Shown one piece after another: positions 9,691 through 20,642 of a stretch of DNA of 32,453 nt (the first letter of the stretch is position 1; each line of letters begins with the position of its first letter). The position numbers and the translations under genes are program-made. The notes beneath the pieces were generated by a model. It was not told where the DNA came from. It searched no databases and was given only the letters and a program-made list of their open reading frames with translations. The stretch comes from Paracoccus fontiphilus (GTDB lineage Bacteria > Pseudomonadota > Alphaproteobacteria > Rhodobacterales > Rhodobacteraceae), in contig NZ_JAFNAW010000040.1 in the NCBI RefSeq assembly GCF_017356265.1, forward strand, positions 1 to 32,453, written 5' to 3'.

Positions 9691-10167
9691 TCAGGCCTCG
9701 CCTGCCCCGTAAAGCACCTTTGCCCGTGCCTCGAACGCGCGGACGATCCGCACCATGGCTTCGTGGAACACGACCCCGATCAGCTTTTGCAGGATCATGT
9801 TCTTGAACTCGAAATCGACAAAGAAATCGACGCGGCAGCCGCCCTCGGGGCGGTCGGTGAAGGTCCAGCCGCTGCGCATGTACTTGAACGGGCCGTCCAG
9901 GTATTCCGTGTCGATCTTCAGCGCGCCGGTTTCGGGATCGGCGGGCCACAGCACCACGCGGCTGCCGAAGCGTTCGCGGAATACCTTGAAGCTGATGACC
10001 AGGTCGGCGGCGATCTCCTCGGACCCGTCGGGGCGGGGTTGGCGCGACCGGATGCGGGCGGCGCTGTTCCAAGGCAGGAACTGGGGATAGCTTTCGATAT
10101 CGGCAACCAGGTCGAACATCTGCCGGGCGCTATAGGGAAGGTCGCGGGAATCCTGATGGTTCGGCAA
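9691..10167 (-). CDS. COQ10/RatA-like START-domain protein
   Basis: 158 residues of the SRPBCC/START superfamily, COQ10 group. The N-terminal pattern PYSARQMFDLVADIESYPQF and LPW is diagnostic, as is the late segment VDFFVDFEFKN followed by a C-terminal helix. The start is TTG at 10167: this gives the family's usual short lead (MPNHQDSRDL) and no ATG is available before residue 17. COQ10 proteins bind ubiquinone and support respiration; the same family is often labelled as the ribosome-association toxin RatA, but no RatB partner lies next to it. A quinone-chaperone role is the better inference in a respiring alphaproteobacterium. It is convergent with metK. Confidence 0.88.
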   Translation of the reverse strand: MPNHQDSRDLPYSARQMFDLVADIESYPQFLPWNSAARIRSRQPRPDGSEEIAADLVISFKVFRERFGSRVVLWPADPETGALKIDTEYLDGPFKYMRSGWTFTDRPEGGCRVDFFVDFEFKNMILQKLIGVVFHEAMVRIVRAFEARAKVLYGAGEA

Positions 10168-10246
10168 TGGTCTCTCGCAGGGTTCGGTCTTGAAAGGCGA
10201 CGGGGACTCTGATCGAGTCGCCCCGGTCTAGCAGGAGGCCATCGCC

Positions 10247-10432
10247 ATGAACAACCTGATCTGGCTGCTTCGCGCGTCGAAATGGGCCCGAAATCCGCCA
10301 AGTGCGCGCATGGTCAGGCTGGTGCTGCTGATCATCGCGGCGGGGCTGGCGATTGCCGCGCTGGAGTGGCTTGACCTGTGGCCGGACTGGGCGCGTATGG
10401 AAAAGGCTCCCCGGCCCAGGATACCGCACTAG
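10247..10432 (+). CDS. 61-residue conserved-type membrane protein
   Basis: 61 residues with the pattern NNLIWLLRASKWARNPPSAR, then one hydrophobic helix (VRLVLLIIAAGLAIAALEWL, residues 23-42) and a short polar tail with DLWPDW. AGGAGG (10233-10238) lies 8 bases before the ATG. I recall comparable short hypothetical proteins with the WLLRxxxWAxxPPS start in Rhodobacterales. The function is unknown. It is divergent from the COQ10-like gene, and its stop overlaps the stop of the small minus-strand frame that follows. Confidence 0.75.
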   Translation: MNNLIWLLRASKWARNPPSARMVRLVLLIIAAGLAIAALEWLDLWPDWARMEKAPRPRIPH

Positions 10433-10521
10433 CGGCGCGCGCGAACGGGAACGCGGCGCGATTCGGGATGGCGGGCCATGGCGGCAAGGCCCAGGGTCAG
10501 AACGGTCAGGATCGTCAGCAT
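10429..10521 (-). CDS. possible 30-residue small protein
   Basis: A short frame, ATG at 10521 to TAG at 10429, encodes MLTILTVLTLGLAAMARHPE and then an arginine-rich tail (RRVPVRARR). It has a hydrophobic N-terminus and a Shine-Dalgarno-like AAGGAAAG 5 bases before the start. It begins 24 bases after the stop of the zinc metallopeptidase in the same direction and could be the second gene of that unit. There is no homology evidence, so it may be chance. Confidence 0.4.
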   Translation of the reverse strand: MLTILTVLTLGLAAMARHPESRRVPVRARR

Positions 10522-10545
10522 GGTCTTTCCTTTCCCTGCGGCGGG

Positions 10546-11391
10546 CTACAGCCCTGCCGCCTTGAACGTGTCGCACTGGGCCATGTCGCCCGAGTTGAAG
10601 CCGCGCATCAGCCATTCCTGCCGCTGCGCCGCGCTGCCATGGGTGAAGCTGTCGGGCACCGGGGTCCGGCCCGCGTTCGACTGGATCACGTCGTCGCCCA
10701 CGGCCTCGGCCGCGCCCATGGCTTCCTCAAGGTCGCCTTCCTCAAGCGTGCCGAAGCGTTGCTGGGCATGGCGCGCCCAGATGCCGGCATAGCAATCCGC
10801 CTGAAGCTCGGTCAGGACCGAGACCTGGTTGGCGTCGCGTTCGCCGAGCTGGCCGCGCTGGCGCGTCGTCTCGGCCAGGGTGCCGGTCAGGTTCTGGACA
10901 TGGTGGCCGATCTCGTGCGCGATGACATAGGCATAGGCGAAGTCGCCCCCGGCCCCCATGCGGCCGGCCATCATGTCGAAGAAGTCGGTGTCCAGATAGA
11001 CCCTCTGGTCGCCCGGGCAATAGAACGGCCCCATGGCCGAGGACGCGCCCCCGCAGGCGGACTGCACGACGCCGCTGAACAGGACCAGCTTCGGGTCCAC
11101 GTAATCGATGCCCGCCTGTTCCGGCAGGACCGGCGCCCAGACCTCCTCGGTGTCGGCCAGAACGACGGAAACGAATTCGCCCCATTGCTGGTCTTCCTCG
11201 GACAACGGGCGGCCCTGCTGGGTCTGGCCCTGGTCAAGCCCCTGGACGATGGGGGAGATGTCGATGCCGAAGAAATACCCCACCGCCAGGATCGCCAGCA
11301 TCCCCACGACGCCGACGCCCCCTGCCCCGGCCGCGCCCATGCCGCGCCGATCCTCGATATTGCCGCTGCCGCGCCGACCACGCCATTGCAT
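10546..11391 (-). CDS. ypfJ: YpfJ-type neutral zinc metallopeptidase
   Basis: 281 residues. A basic N-terminus (QWRGRRGSGNIEDRRG) is followed by a glycine-rich membrane anchor at about residues 20-43. The periplasmic catalytic part begins with GRPLSEEDQQWGEFVSVVLADTEEVW (in part) and has the zinc motif HEIGHH at 159-164 after the segment FYCPGDQRVYLDTDFF, all characteristic of the putative zinc metallopeptidase family PF04228. The ATG at 11391 has a strong GGAGGTGA upstream. The substrate is unknown. It is divergent from dsbB. Confidence 0.92.
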   Translation of the reverse strand: MQWRGRRGSGNIEDRRGMGAAGAGGVGVVGMLAILAVGYFFGIDISPIVQGLDQGQTQQGRPLSEEDQQWGEFVSVVLADTEEVWAPVLPEQAGIDYVDPKLVLFSGVVQSACGGASSAMGPFYCPGDQRVYLDTDFFDMMAGRMGAGGDFAYAYVIAHEIGHHVQNLTGTLAETTRQRGQLGERDANQVSVLTELQADCYAGIWARHAQQRFGTLEEGDLEEAMGAAEAVGDDVIQSNAGRTPVPDSFTHGSAAQRQEWLMRGFNSGDMAQCDTFKAAGL

Positions 11392-11571
11392 GAGCCATCA
11401 CCTCCGTTGCCCCGAAGCGCGGGGCTGTCATCAGCGAAACACCAGCCCGTTCCCGCAGGTTCCGCAGGGTGCCCCGGATCGCGATGATCACAGCGCCGCG
11501 ACAACTTCGCAAGATGCTTGACGCCGCCGTCGCGCGGGCCGATCCACGGGGTAAACCGAGGACAGAGGATC

Positions 11572-12036
11572 ATGGACGGACGACAACTTTCCCTGCTGGC
11601 CGGGGCCGGATCGGCGGCGCTTCTGATTGCCGCGCTTGGCTTTCAGGCGGCGGGGTATGCGCCCTGCGAATTGTGCATCCTGCAACGCTGGCCCCATGTC
11701 GCGGCGGCTGTGGTGGCCCTGCTGGTCTGGTGGACGGGCCGGGTGCGGGGGCTGGCGCTGCTGGGCATGGTCGCGGCAGGCATCGCGGCCGGCCTTGCGC
11801 TTTACCACACCGGGGTGGAGCTGAAGCTGTGGCAGGGCCCGACGCATTGTTCGGGCACCGTGGGCAACCTGGCCAGCATGTCCGCGCAAGAGCTGATGAC
11901 GCGGCTGCAGAACGCCCCGGTGGTCCGCTGCGACGAGGTCGCCTGGCGTTTTCTGGGCCTGTCGATGGCGGCCTGGAACGCGGTCTTCTCGGCGGGGCTG
12001 GCGGTGGTCTGGGGGCTGGCTGCGAAACGGACGTAA
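11572..12036 (+). CDS. dsbB: disulfide bond formation protein B
   Basis: 154 residues from the ATG at 11572 (GAGG upstream). It is an inner-membrane quinone reductase that reoxidises DsbA. It shows four hydrophobic segments and both redox pairs: C32/C35 in PCELCILQRWPH, and C93/C120 in the periplasmic loop (THCSG and VVRCDEV). The conserved tail of that loop, WRFLGLSMAAWN, is also present. It is shorter than E. coli DsbB, as is usual for alphaproteobacterial forms. It lies alone, divergent from the metallopeptidase and upstream of gyrA. A weak GGGGT/ACCCC hairpin (12040-12052) follows the stop. Confidence 0.92.
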   Translation: MDGRQLSLLAGAGSAALLIAALGFQAAGYAPCELCILQRWPHVAAAVVALLVWWTGRVRGLALLGMVAAGIAAGLALYHTGVELKLWQGPTHCSGTVGNLASMSAQELMTRLQNAPVVRCDEVAWRFLGLSMAAWNAVFSAGLAVVWGLAAKRT

Positions 12037-12129
12037 GGTGGGGTTTCACCCCTCCGAACACCCCCGCAAACATTGCCCCCACGGGTGATGTCGCCTATAT
12101 GTAACCCAACAAGATGTTGAGGAAATCCC

Positions 12130-14892
<2,763 letters not shown>

Positions 14893-14895
14893 ACC

Positions 14896-14923
14896 AAGGC
14901 CCGGCAGCGCGCCGGGCCTTTTT
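14896..14923 (+). terminator. intrinsic terminator of gyrA
   Basis: A 10-bp perfect stem (14896-14905 AAGGCCCGGC with 14911-14920 GCCGGGCCTT), a 5-base loop, and a run of five Ts that ends the stem. It begins three bases after the gyrA stop and ends 15 bases before the next start, so it separates gyrA from the permease gene. Confidence 0.92.
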
Positions 14924-14938
14924 CACACGAGGAACAGC

Positions 14939-16006
14939 GTGACCCCATCCAGCGAAGATGTGCTGCGGCAAAGGCTCCAGACCGGGTTCCTGGGCATCAT
15001 CGCCTTTTCGCTGATCCTGTTCCTGCTGTTCCAGGCGCGCTTCGTGCTGATCTGCCTGGCCATCGCGATCATCCTGTTCTCGCTGACCTCGGACGCGATC
15101 CAGGCGATCTCGACGCGGCTGAAGGTGCCGAACTGGCTGGCGACCACGCTGGCGCTGATCGGCATCACCCTGGGGCTGATCTGGCTGTCCACCACGATCA
15201 TGTCCCAGGTGAACGAGGTCGTGGGCCGCGCCATCGCCTATGCGGAATCGGTCCAGATGGCGCTGACCGCGCTGATCGAACGCTTCGGACCCGACGCGCA
15301 GACCCGCCTATTGGCCGCGATGACCGAAATCAACATCACCGGCTGGCTGCGCTCGCTTGCGGGGCAGGCATCGGGGCTGTTGTCAGGCAGCCTGCTGGTG
15401 ATCCTGTTCGTGGGCTTCATGTTCGCCGAACGGACCTGGATGCCGGTCAAGGTCGAGCGGCTGACGGGCGATCCGATGCAAGCCGCCCGGATACGGCAGA
15501 TCATGGCCTCGATCATGCGGCGGGTGAACCGCTACCTGGTGGTCAAGACCTTCGTCAGCGCGCTGACGGCGGTGTCGGTCTGGCTGATCTTCGTGCTGGG
15601 CCGGCTGGAACTGGCCGCCGCCGTGGCATGGCTGACCTTCGTGCTGAACTTCATTCCCAACATCGGCTCGATCATCGCCTGGGGGATCACGGTCGCCCTG
15701 GCCTTCGTGCTGACCGGCGATCCGACCACCACCATCGTCGTCGGCGCCACCTGCATGATCGTGCATTTCGTGGTGGGCAATATCCTGGACCCGATGCTGA
15801 CGGGCCAGACGCTGCAACTGTCGTCCTTCGGCATCATCCTGTCGCTGGCCTTCTGGGGGGCGATCTGGGGCATCGCCGGGGCCTTCCTGGCCGTGCCGAT
15901 CATGGTGGCGGTCATGATCGTCTGCTGGCACGTCCCCTGGCTGCGTCCCGTGGCGATCCTTCTGTCGCGCGAGGGACTGGCCGACAACGACACCGCCGTC
16001 CGCTGA
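14939..16006 (+). CDS. AI-2E family transporter
   Basis: 355 residues from the GTG at 14939 (GAGGA upstream). An extension in frame into gyrA is non-coding. It has about seven to eight membrane segments in the AI-2E/PerM pattern: a first pair (GIIAFSLILFLLF and LICLAIAIILFSL), a soluble amphipathic region with IERFGPDAQTRL, and the conserved C-terminal part FVLNFIPNIGSIIAWGI with the later FLAVPIMVAVMIV. The family includes the putative AI-2 exporter TqsA and sodium/proton antiporters; the substrate here is unknown. It is separated from gyrA by the terminator and converges on the MscS gene. Confidence 0.9.
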   Translation: MTPSSEDVLRQRLQTGFLGIIAFSLILFLLFQARFVLICLAIAIILFSLTSDAIQAISTRLKVPNWLATTLALIGITLGLIWLSTTIMSQVNEVVGRAIAYAESVQMALTALIERFGPDAQTRLLAAMTEINITGWLRSLAGQASGLLSGSLLVILFVGFMFAERTWMPVKVERLTGDPMQAARIRQIMASIMRRVNRYLVVKTFVSALTAVSVWLIFVLGRLELAAAVAWLTFVLNFIPNIGSIIAWGITVALAFVLTGDPTTTIVVGATCMIVHFVVGNILDPMLTGQTLQLSSFGIILSLAFWGAIWGIAGAFLAVPIMVAVMIVCWHVPWLRPVAILLSREGLADNDTAVR

Positions 16007-16051
16007 CGGCCCCCTTGCGCGGGCGGACCTCTGCCCGGATCTCCGCCGGCC

Positions 16052-18469
16052 TCAGCGGCTGATGGTTTCGTTTTCCGCTGATGCCCGGGATTCCTCCGCA
16101 TCGTCGCGCAGCCTTGCGCGCTCGGCCACGGCATTTCTCAGGGCCTCGGGGTTGCGCAGCCAGATGTCGCGCTGCGCATAGGGGATCTCGATCCCTTCCT
16201 CGGCGAAGCGTTCGACGATGCGATGGTTGATCTCGTTCTGGACGCTGCCCTTGCCGTTCACGTCGGTCACGACGACGTACATGCTGAAGTTCAGACCGTC
16301 CGCGCCGAAGCCGCTGAAGGCCACGAAGGGCGCGGGGTCGATGGTGGCGGTCGGCTGATCCTCGGCGATCTCGCGCAGGATCTCGGCGACGCGGCGGGTG
16401 TCGCTGCCATAGGCCACGCTGACATTGATGGTGACGCGCCCCATCAGGCTGCCGCGCGTCCAGTTGGTCACCTGCTGGGTGATCAGGTCGCCGTTGGGGA
16501 TGATCACCTGCTGCCGGTCGAATGTCTCGATCTGCGTCGACCGGACCGAGATGCGCCGCACGGTGCCCTGCTGGGTTCCGACGCTGATCCAGTCGCCGAC
16601 GCCCACCGGGCGCTCGATCAGCAGGATGATGCCGGACACGAAGTTCTGCACGATGTTCTGCAGGCCGAAACCGATGCCGACCGACAGGGCACCCGCGACG
16701 ATGGCCAGCGACGACAGGTTGATCCCCGCCGAGGAGATCGCCATCATCGCCGCCAGCACGATGCCGACGTAGCCTATGCCCGACACGACGGCGTTCTGCC
16801 CGCCCGCGTCCAGCTTCGTCTTGGGCAGGACCGAGTTGCGTAACGCGCCCTGCACGCCTCGGGTGATGGAATAGCCGATCGCGAAGACCACGATGAACAT
16901 CAGCACCGCGCCGGGCGACAGGCGCACCCCGCCCAGCGTCACCCCCTGGCGGAAACGGACCCAGTATTCCGCAAGCTCGTTGACCGATGCGCCCCAGATC
17001 AGCATGAAGACCGGCACCGACAGCACCACCAGGGCAAAGCCGATCAGCAGGGGCGCCAAGCCCTCGCGCGCGCCTTCCTGCCCGCGCTTGAGCATGTTGA
17101 ACACGTCGGCGATGAAGTCCTGCAGCAGCACCAGCAGCCCGATCAGCGCCAGCGACTGAAGCCAGGGCCAGGTGGCCAGATTGCCCAGGTTGACAAAGCC
17201 GAGGGACGTCAGCGCCACGGCCAGGATGCTGACGATGCGCGTCAGCTTTCCGGCCCAGGCCAGGACGCGGTGGCGATAGGCGGCGTTGGCCCTGTCCGAC
17301 CAGGGCTTCAGCCGCCGCAAGAGGTTGCCCAGCTTGAACAACAGGGCCGCCGCGACGGTGATCAGGACGAAGTTGTAGACGACAGCGGCCTCTTCCGCGA
17401 AATCCAGGGGAATGCGCTGAAGGCTGCCGCTGCGCTCGGCCAGGCCGGACAGGGGCAGGAAGGCTTGCGAGGCGACATAGTGGACCGCGAAGACCAGGGC
17501 GACCGCGTTGGTCAGCCAGCGCGCCTGCTGCCGGTCCCGGGGGTTCATGTTGATCGTGTCGTAGTTGATCGACTGGCCGGGAAACAGCTGGCGCGCCAGC
17601 CAGGCGCTGCCGAACAGGATCACGCCCGCGCCCGGCAGGGCTTCCAGGAAGGGCCGCGTCCAGGGACCAAAGACGGCCGTTGCCGTCAGGGCGCTGACCA
17701 GCAGGTAGATCCCCACCATCGGCAGGATGATCTGCAGCAGCGACACGACAAAGGTGACGGCCGCACGGGAATAGTCGCTGGTGCGCGTGGAGATGCGGCG
17801 CGGCAGCGTTTCGACCCAGTGCCTGCCGATGGTCAGCAGCACAAGGGCCGTGACCAGATAGCCCAGCACATGAGGCAGGCGCGGCTTCAACTCGGGCCAG
17901 GTCGCCCGTTCCGCGATGCGCTGTCCGGTGTTTTCCGCGATCCCCGAGAAAAGGCGCCGTGTCTCGGACGCCGCCGCCAGCCAGTTCGCGGGCAGCAAGG
18001 GAGAGGTCGATTGCTGCGCCATCTGACTGGCCGCGCGCAGGGCCAGGCTGTCGTCGATCTGGCGGATGATGGCATCGGCGCGGCTGAACGCCTCGACCGC
18101 CGCCAGGCGCGGGGCCTGAACTTCCGAAAGCTGCTTTTGCAGGTCGGCCCGTCGCGTGGCGATGTCCTCGGCCTCGGTCGCGCCTTCGGCGGGCGCCGGG
18201 CCCAGCGCCGCGATCTGGGTTTCCAGCGTGGCGATGCGTTCCCGGTTGACGCCCTGGGCTTCCTCGAAGCGCCGGCGCCAGTCCACGATGTCGGCGCGGA
18301 TCGAATCCAGCTGCGCCGTCGCGGTGTCGGGGTTGCCGGTCAGCTGCTCGGCCTGGGTGGCGACCTGATCCCAGCGGGCATAGTCCGGCAGCGGCGCGTC
18401 CTGGGCCCAGGCGGGCGACATGGCAAGGGCAAGCACTGTCAGGACGACAGCCAGAAACGCGCGGATCAT
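16052..18469 (-). CDS. DUF3772-containing MscS mechanosensitive channel
   Basis: 805 residues. The signal peptide MIRAFLAVVLTVLALAMSPA ends near AWA (residue 22). It is followed by a periplasmic coiled-coil-rich DUF3772 region (to about 200), then roughly ten membrane segments. The MscS core is near 580-680, with GIGFGLQNIVQNFVSGIILL (pore helix TM3 and its continuation) and ERPVGVGDWISVGTQQG. The C-terminal cytosolic cage ends in a charged tail. It releases solutes on osmotic downshock. It starts 4 bases after the cysK stop, so it is in the same operon; why a channel follows a cysteine synthase is unclear. Confidence 0.92.
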   Translation of the reverse strand: MIRAFLAVVLTVLALAMSPAWAQDAPLPDYARWDQVATQAEQLTGNPDTATAQLDSIRADIVDWRRRFEEAQGVNRERIATLETQIAALGPAPAEGATEAEDIATRRADLQKQLSEVQAPRLAAVEAFSRADAIIRQIDDSLALRAASQMAQQSTSPLLPANWLAAASETRRLFSGIAENTGQRIAERATWPELKPRLPHVLGYLVTALVLLTIGRHWVETLPRRISTRTSDYSRAAVTFVVSLLQIILPMVGIYLLVSALTATAVFGPWTRPFLEALPGAGVILFGSAWLARQLFPGQSINYDTINMNPRDRQQARWLTNAVALVFAVHYVASQAFLPLSGLAERSGSLQRIPLDFAEEAAVVYNFVLITVAAALLFKLGNLLRRLKPWSDRANAAYRHRVLAWAGKLTRIVSILAVALTSLGFVNLGNLATWPWLQSLALIGLLVLLQDFIADVFNMLKRGQEGAREGLAPLLIGFALVVLSVPVFMLIWGASVNELAEYWVRFRQGVTLGGVRLSPGAVLMFIVVFAIGYSITRGVQGALRNSVLPKTKLDAGGQNAVVSGIGYVGIVLAAMMAISSAGINLSSLAIVAGALSVGIGFGLQNIVQNFVSGIILLIERPVGVGDWISVGTQQGTVRRISVRSTQIETFDRQQVIIPNGDLITQQVTNWTRGSLMGRVTINVSVAYGSDTRRVAEILREIAEDQPTATIDPAPFVAFSGFGADGLNFSMYVVVTDVNGKGSVQNEINHRIVERFAEEGIEIPYAQRDIWLRNPEALRNAVAERARLRDDAEESRASAENETISR

Positions 18470-18473
18470 GAGG

Positions 18474-19505
18474 TCAGCCTTCGTAAACTTCGGGGATGTC
18501 GGGTGCTTCGCGCGTCAGCCAGCCGGGCACGGGCAGCCCCTTGGCGCGCAGGAAGTCCGGATTGAACAGCTTGGTCTGGTAGCGGTTGCCGTAGTCGCAC
18601 AGCACCGTGACGATGGTATGACCGGGGCCCATGTCGCGCGCCATGCGGATCGCGCCCGCGACATTGACGCCCGACGACCCGCCCAGGCACAGACCTTCAT
18701 GTTCCAGCAGGTCGAAGACGACCGGCAGCGCCTCGTCATCGGGGATGCGATAGCTGAAGTCGGGGGTGAAACCCTCCAGGTTGGCGGTGATGCGCCCCTG
18801 CCCGATGCCTTCGGTGATCGAGCTTCCGGGCGCGTCGAACTCCCCGGTGGTATAGAAGGAATGCAGGGCCGCGCCCTCGGGGTCGGCCAGGCCCATCTTC
18901 ACGCCCTTGTGCTGCAGCGCCATGGCAACGCCCGCCAGCGTGCCGCCCGACCCGACCGCGCAGATGAAGCCGTCCACCTTGCCGCCGGTCTGTTCCCAGA
19001 TCTCGGGTCCGGTGGTTTCCAGGTGCGCCTGGCGGTTCGCCACGTTGTCGAACTGGTTGGCCCAGATCGCGCCGTTGGGTTCCGTGCGCGCCAGCGCCTC
19101 GGCCAGGCGGCCGGAATAGCGGACATAGTTGTTGGGGTTCTTGTAGGGCGCGGCGGGAACCTCGACCAGGGTGGCGCCGGCCAGCCGCAGCATGTCCTTC
19201 TTTTCCTGGCTTTGCGTCTCGGGGATGACGATCACCGACCGAAAGCCCATCGCGGCGCCCACAAGGGCAAGCCCGATCCCGGTATTGCCCGCCGTGCCTT
19301 CGACGATGGTGCCGCCCGGACGCAACTCGCCCCGCGCCACCGCGTCGCGGATGATGTACAGCGCGGCACGGTCCTTGACCGACTGGCCGGGGTTCATGAA
19401 CTCGGCCTTGCCCAGGATCTCGCAGCCCGTCGCCTCGCTGGCCTGGCGCAGGCGGATCAGGGGCGTGTTGCCGATCATGTCGGCCAGGTCGGGGCAAATT
19501 CGCAT
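18474..19505 (-). CDS. cysK: cysteine synthase, CysK-type
   Basis: 343 residues from the ATG at 19505, which has GGAAGG ten bases upstream; a TTG two codons earlier (19511) is an alternative. It is a PLP enzyme that makes cysteine from O-acetylserine and sulfide. The PLP lysine is K44 in GQSVKDRAA, the phosphate-binding loop is TAGNTG at 71-76, and a later GSGGT binds the cofactor. The fold and length (343, versus about 315-325 for classical CysK) match the longer CysK form of Rhodobacterales, which is also close to cystathionine beta-synthase. Linked to trgB, as in the R. sphaeroides tellurite locus, where cysK loss lowers resistance. It is co-transcribed with the MscS gene. Confidence 0.9.
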   Translation of the reverse strand: MRICPDLADMIGNTPLIRLRQASEATGCEILGKAEFMNPGQSVKDRAALYIIRDAVARGELRPGGTIVEGTAGNTGIGLALVGAAMGFRSVIVIPETQSQEKKDMLRLAGATLVEVPAAPYKNPNNYVRYSGRLAEALARTEPNGAIWANQFDNVANRQAHLETTGPEIWEQTGGKVDGFICAVGSGGTLAGVAMALQHKGVKMGLADPEGAALHSFYTTGEFDAPGSSITEGIGQGRITANLEGFTPDFSYRIPDDEALPVVFDLLEHEGLCLGGSSGVNVAGAIRMARDMGPGHTIVTVLCDYGNRYQTKLFNPDFLRAKGLPVPGWLTREAPDIPEVYEG

Positions 19506-19552
19506 GGTCAAGCAACCTTCCGGTCAGGATCAAGTTCCGCGTTACCTACACA

Positions 19553-19584
19553 GGACCGGCGCCGAGGCACAACCCCGCCGGTCC
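19553..19584 (-). terminator. hairpin between trgB and cysK
   Basis: GGACCGGCG (19553-19561) pairs perfectly with CGCCGGTCC (19576-19584) across a 14-base loop, directly after the trgB stop. No T-run follows on the minus strand. It may partly terminate or process the trgB message before cysK, which would let cysK have its own promoter. Confidence 0.35.
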
Positions 19585-19586
19585 GC

Positions 19587-20642
19587 TCAGGCCATTCCCA
19601 GTTCGGCGCGGATCGCCTCGTGGCGCCGGTCAAGCCACAGCGCGATCATCGCCAGCGGACCGTTCGTCAGCTGCCCCTCCATCGCCATGCGGGTCAGGTC
19701 GGCGCGATCGACCAGGTGGCCGCGGATATCCTCGGCCTCGCTTTCCAGGCCATGCACGCCCTCGACCCCGTCGGGCAGATCGGCGATGCCGACATAGAGA
19801 TACAGGTATTCGCCAAGCACGCCAGGGCTGGGGTAATGGTGGATCGCCGGGAACATCCGGGTGACGGACAGGTTCGCCTCCTCCCGGGCCTCGCGGCGGG
19901 CGGCCTCCTCGACGGTTTCGCCGGCGTCGATCCGGCCCGCGACCGTTTCCAGAAGCCAGGGCTGGGGATCGTGGCGCAGAAGCGGCGCGGTCCGGAACTG
20001 CTCGATCAGCAGCACGCGGTCGCGGACCGGGTCCCAAGGCAGCAGCACGACCGCGTCGCCCGAGGCCAGCACCTCGCGCCGCACGGTGGGCGTCATGCCG
20101 CCGTCGTGGGTGCGATGGCGCAACTGGCTGACCTTGACCGCGAAAAATCCGGAATAGGCTTCCTCCTGCCCGACGATCTGCACGTCCTGCGGTTCGCGCC
20201 TTTCCACCAGGGAGCCGCCGGAATACGGCCCCTGCACCCCACGCAGTTCCGATGCCGCCAGAACCCCCATCGCCGGCAGGCGCCGGGCGACAGCGTCCGC
20301 CGGCAGGTCGGCGGGCGCCGCCAGGACGTGCCGCGCAATGGCCGCGGCCAGGTCGGCCTGCGGCTCTCCCTCGGCAGCGCCCGCGCCAAGTCCCAGGACA
20401 TCGTCCTGCGGCACAAGGCCCATCACCCGGGCATAGCGGTCCAGCGCCGGGTTGGGCAGAACGCGCATGGCCGCCACGGTCCCCTGCCCCGGCACCAGCC
20501 TGGGCCATCCGTTCCGGTCGATCCCCGCCCGCGCGCCGCCCGCCAGCCTGCCGGGAAGGCTTTGGGGCACCCCGGTCAGGCCCAGGACCTCCAGCAGGCG
20601 CGCATCCGCAAGAATGCCCGCCAACAGAACACTGCCGGTCAC
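19587..20642 (-). CDS. trgB: TrgB-like Nudix protein (tellurite resistance locus)
   Basis: 351 residues from the GTG at 20642, which overlaps the stop of the DUF2059 gene by four bases (GTGA); an in-frame extension further upstream would run in the wrong frame through that gene. Residues 1-130 resemble a gamma-glutamylcyclotransferase-like domain (SVLLAGILADARLLEVLGL). Residues 160-340 form a Nudix domain with the box G236-RIDAG-E242...RE-AR-EE-A-N257-L, in which the usual Gly before the last residue is Asn. The ADP-sugar diphosphatase type is the best general guess. TrgB was found in R. sphaeroides by its effect on tellurite resistance next to cysK; that link and the gene order are the basis for the name. 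Confidence 0.85.
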   Translation of the reverse strand: MTGSVLLAGILADARLLEVLGLTGVPQSLPGRLAGGARAGIDRNGWPRLVPGQGTVAAMRVLPNPALDRYARVMGLVPQDDVLGLGAGAAEGEPQADLAAAIARHVLAAPADLPADAVARRLPAMGVLAASELRGVQGPYSGGSLVERREPQDVQIVGQEEAYSGFFAVKVSQLRHRTHDGGMTPTVRREVLASGDAVVLLPWDPVRDRVLLIEQFRTAPLLRHDPQPWLLETVAGRIDAGETVEEAARREAREEANLSVTRMFPAIHHYPSPGVLGEYLYLYVGIADLPDGVEGVHGLESEAEDIRGHLVDRADLTRMAMEGQLTNGPLAMIALWLDRRHEAIRAELGMA

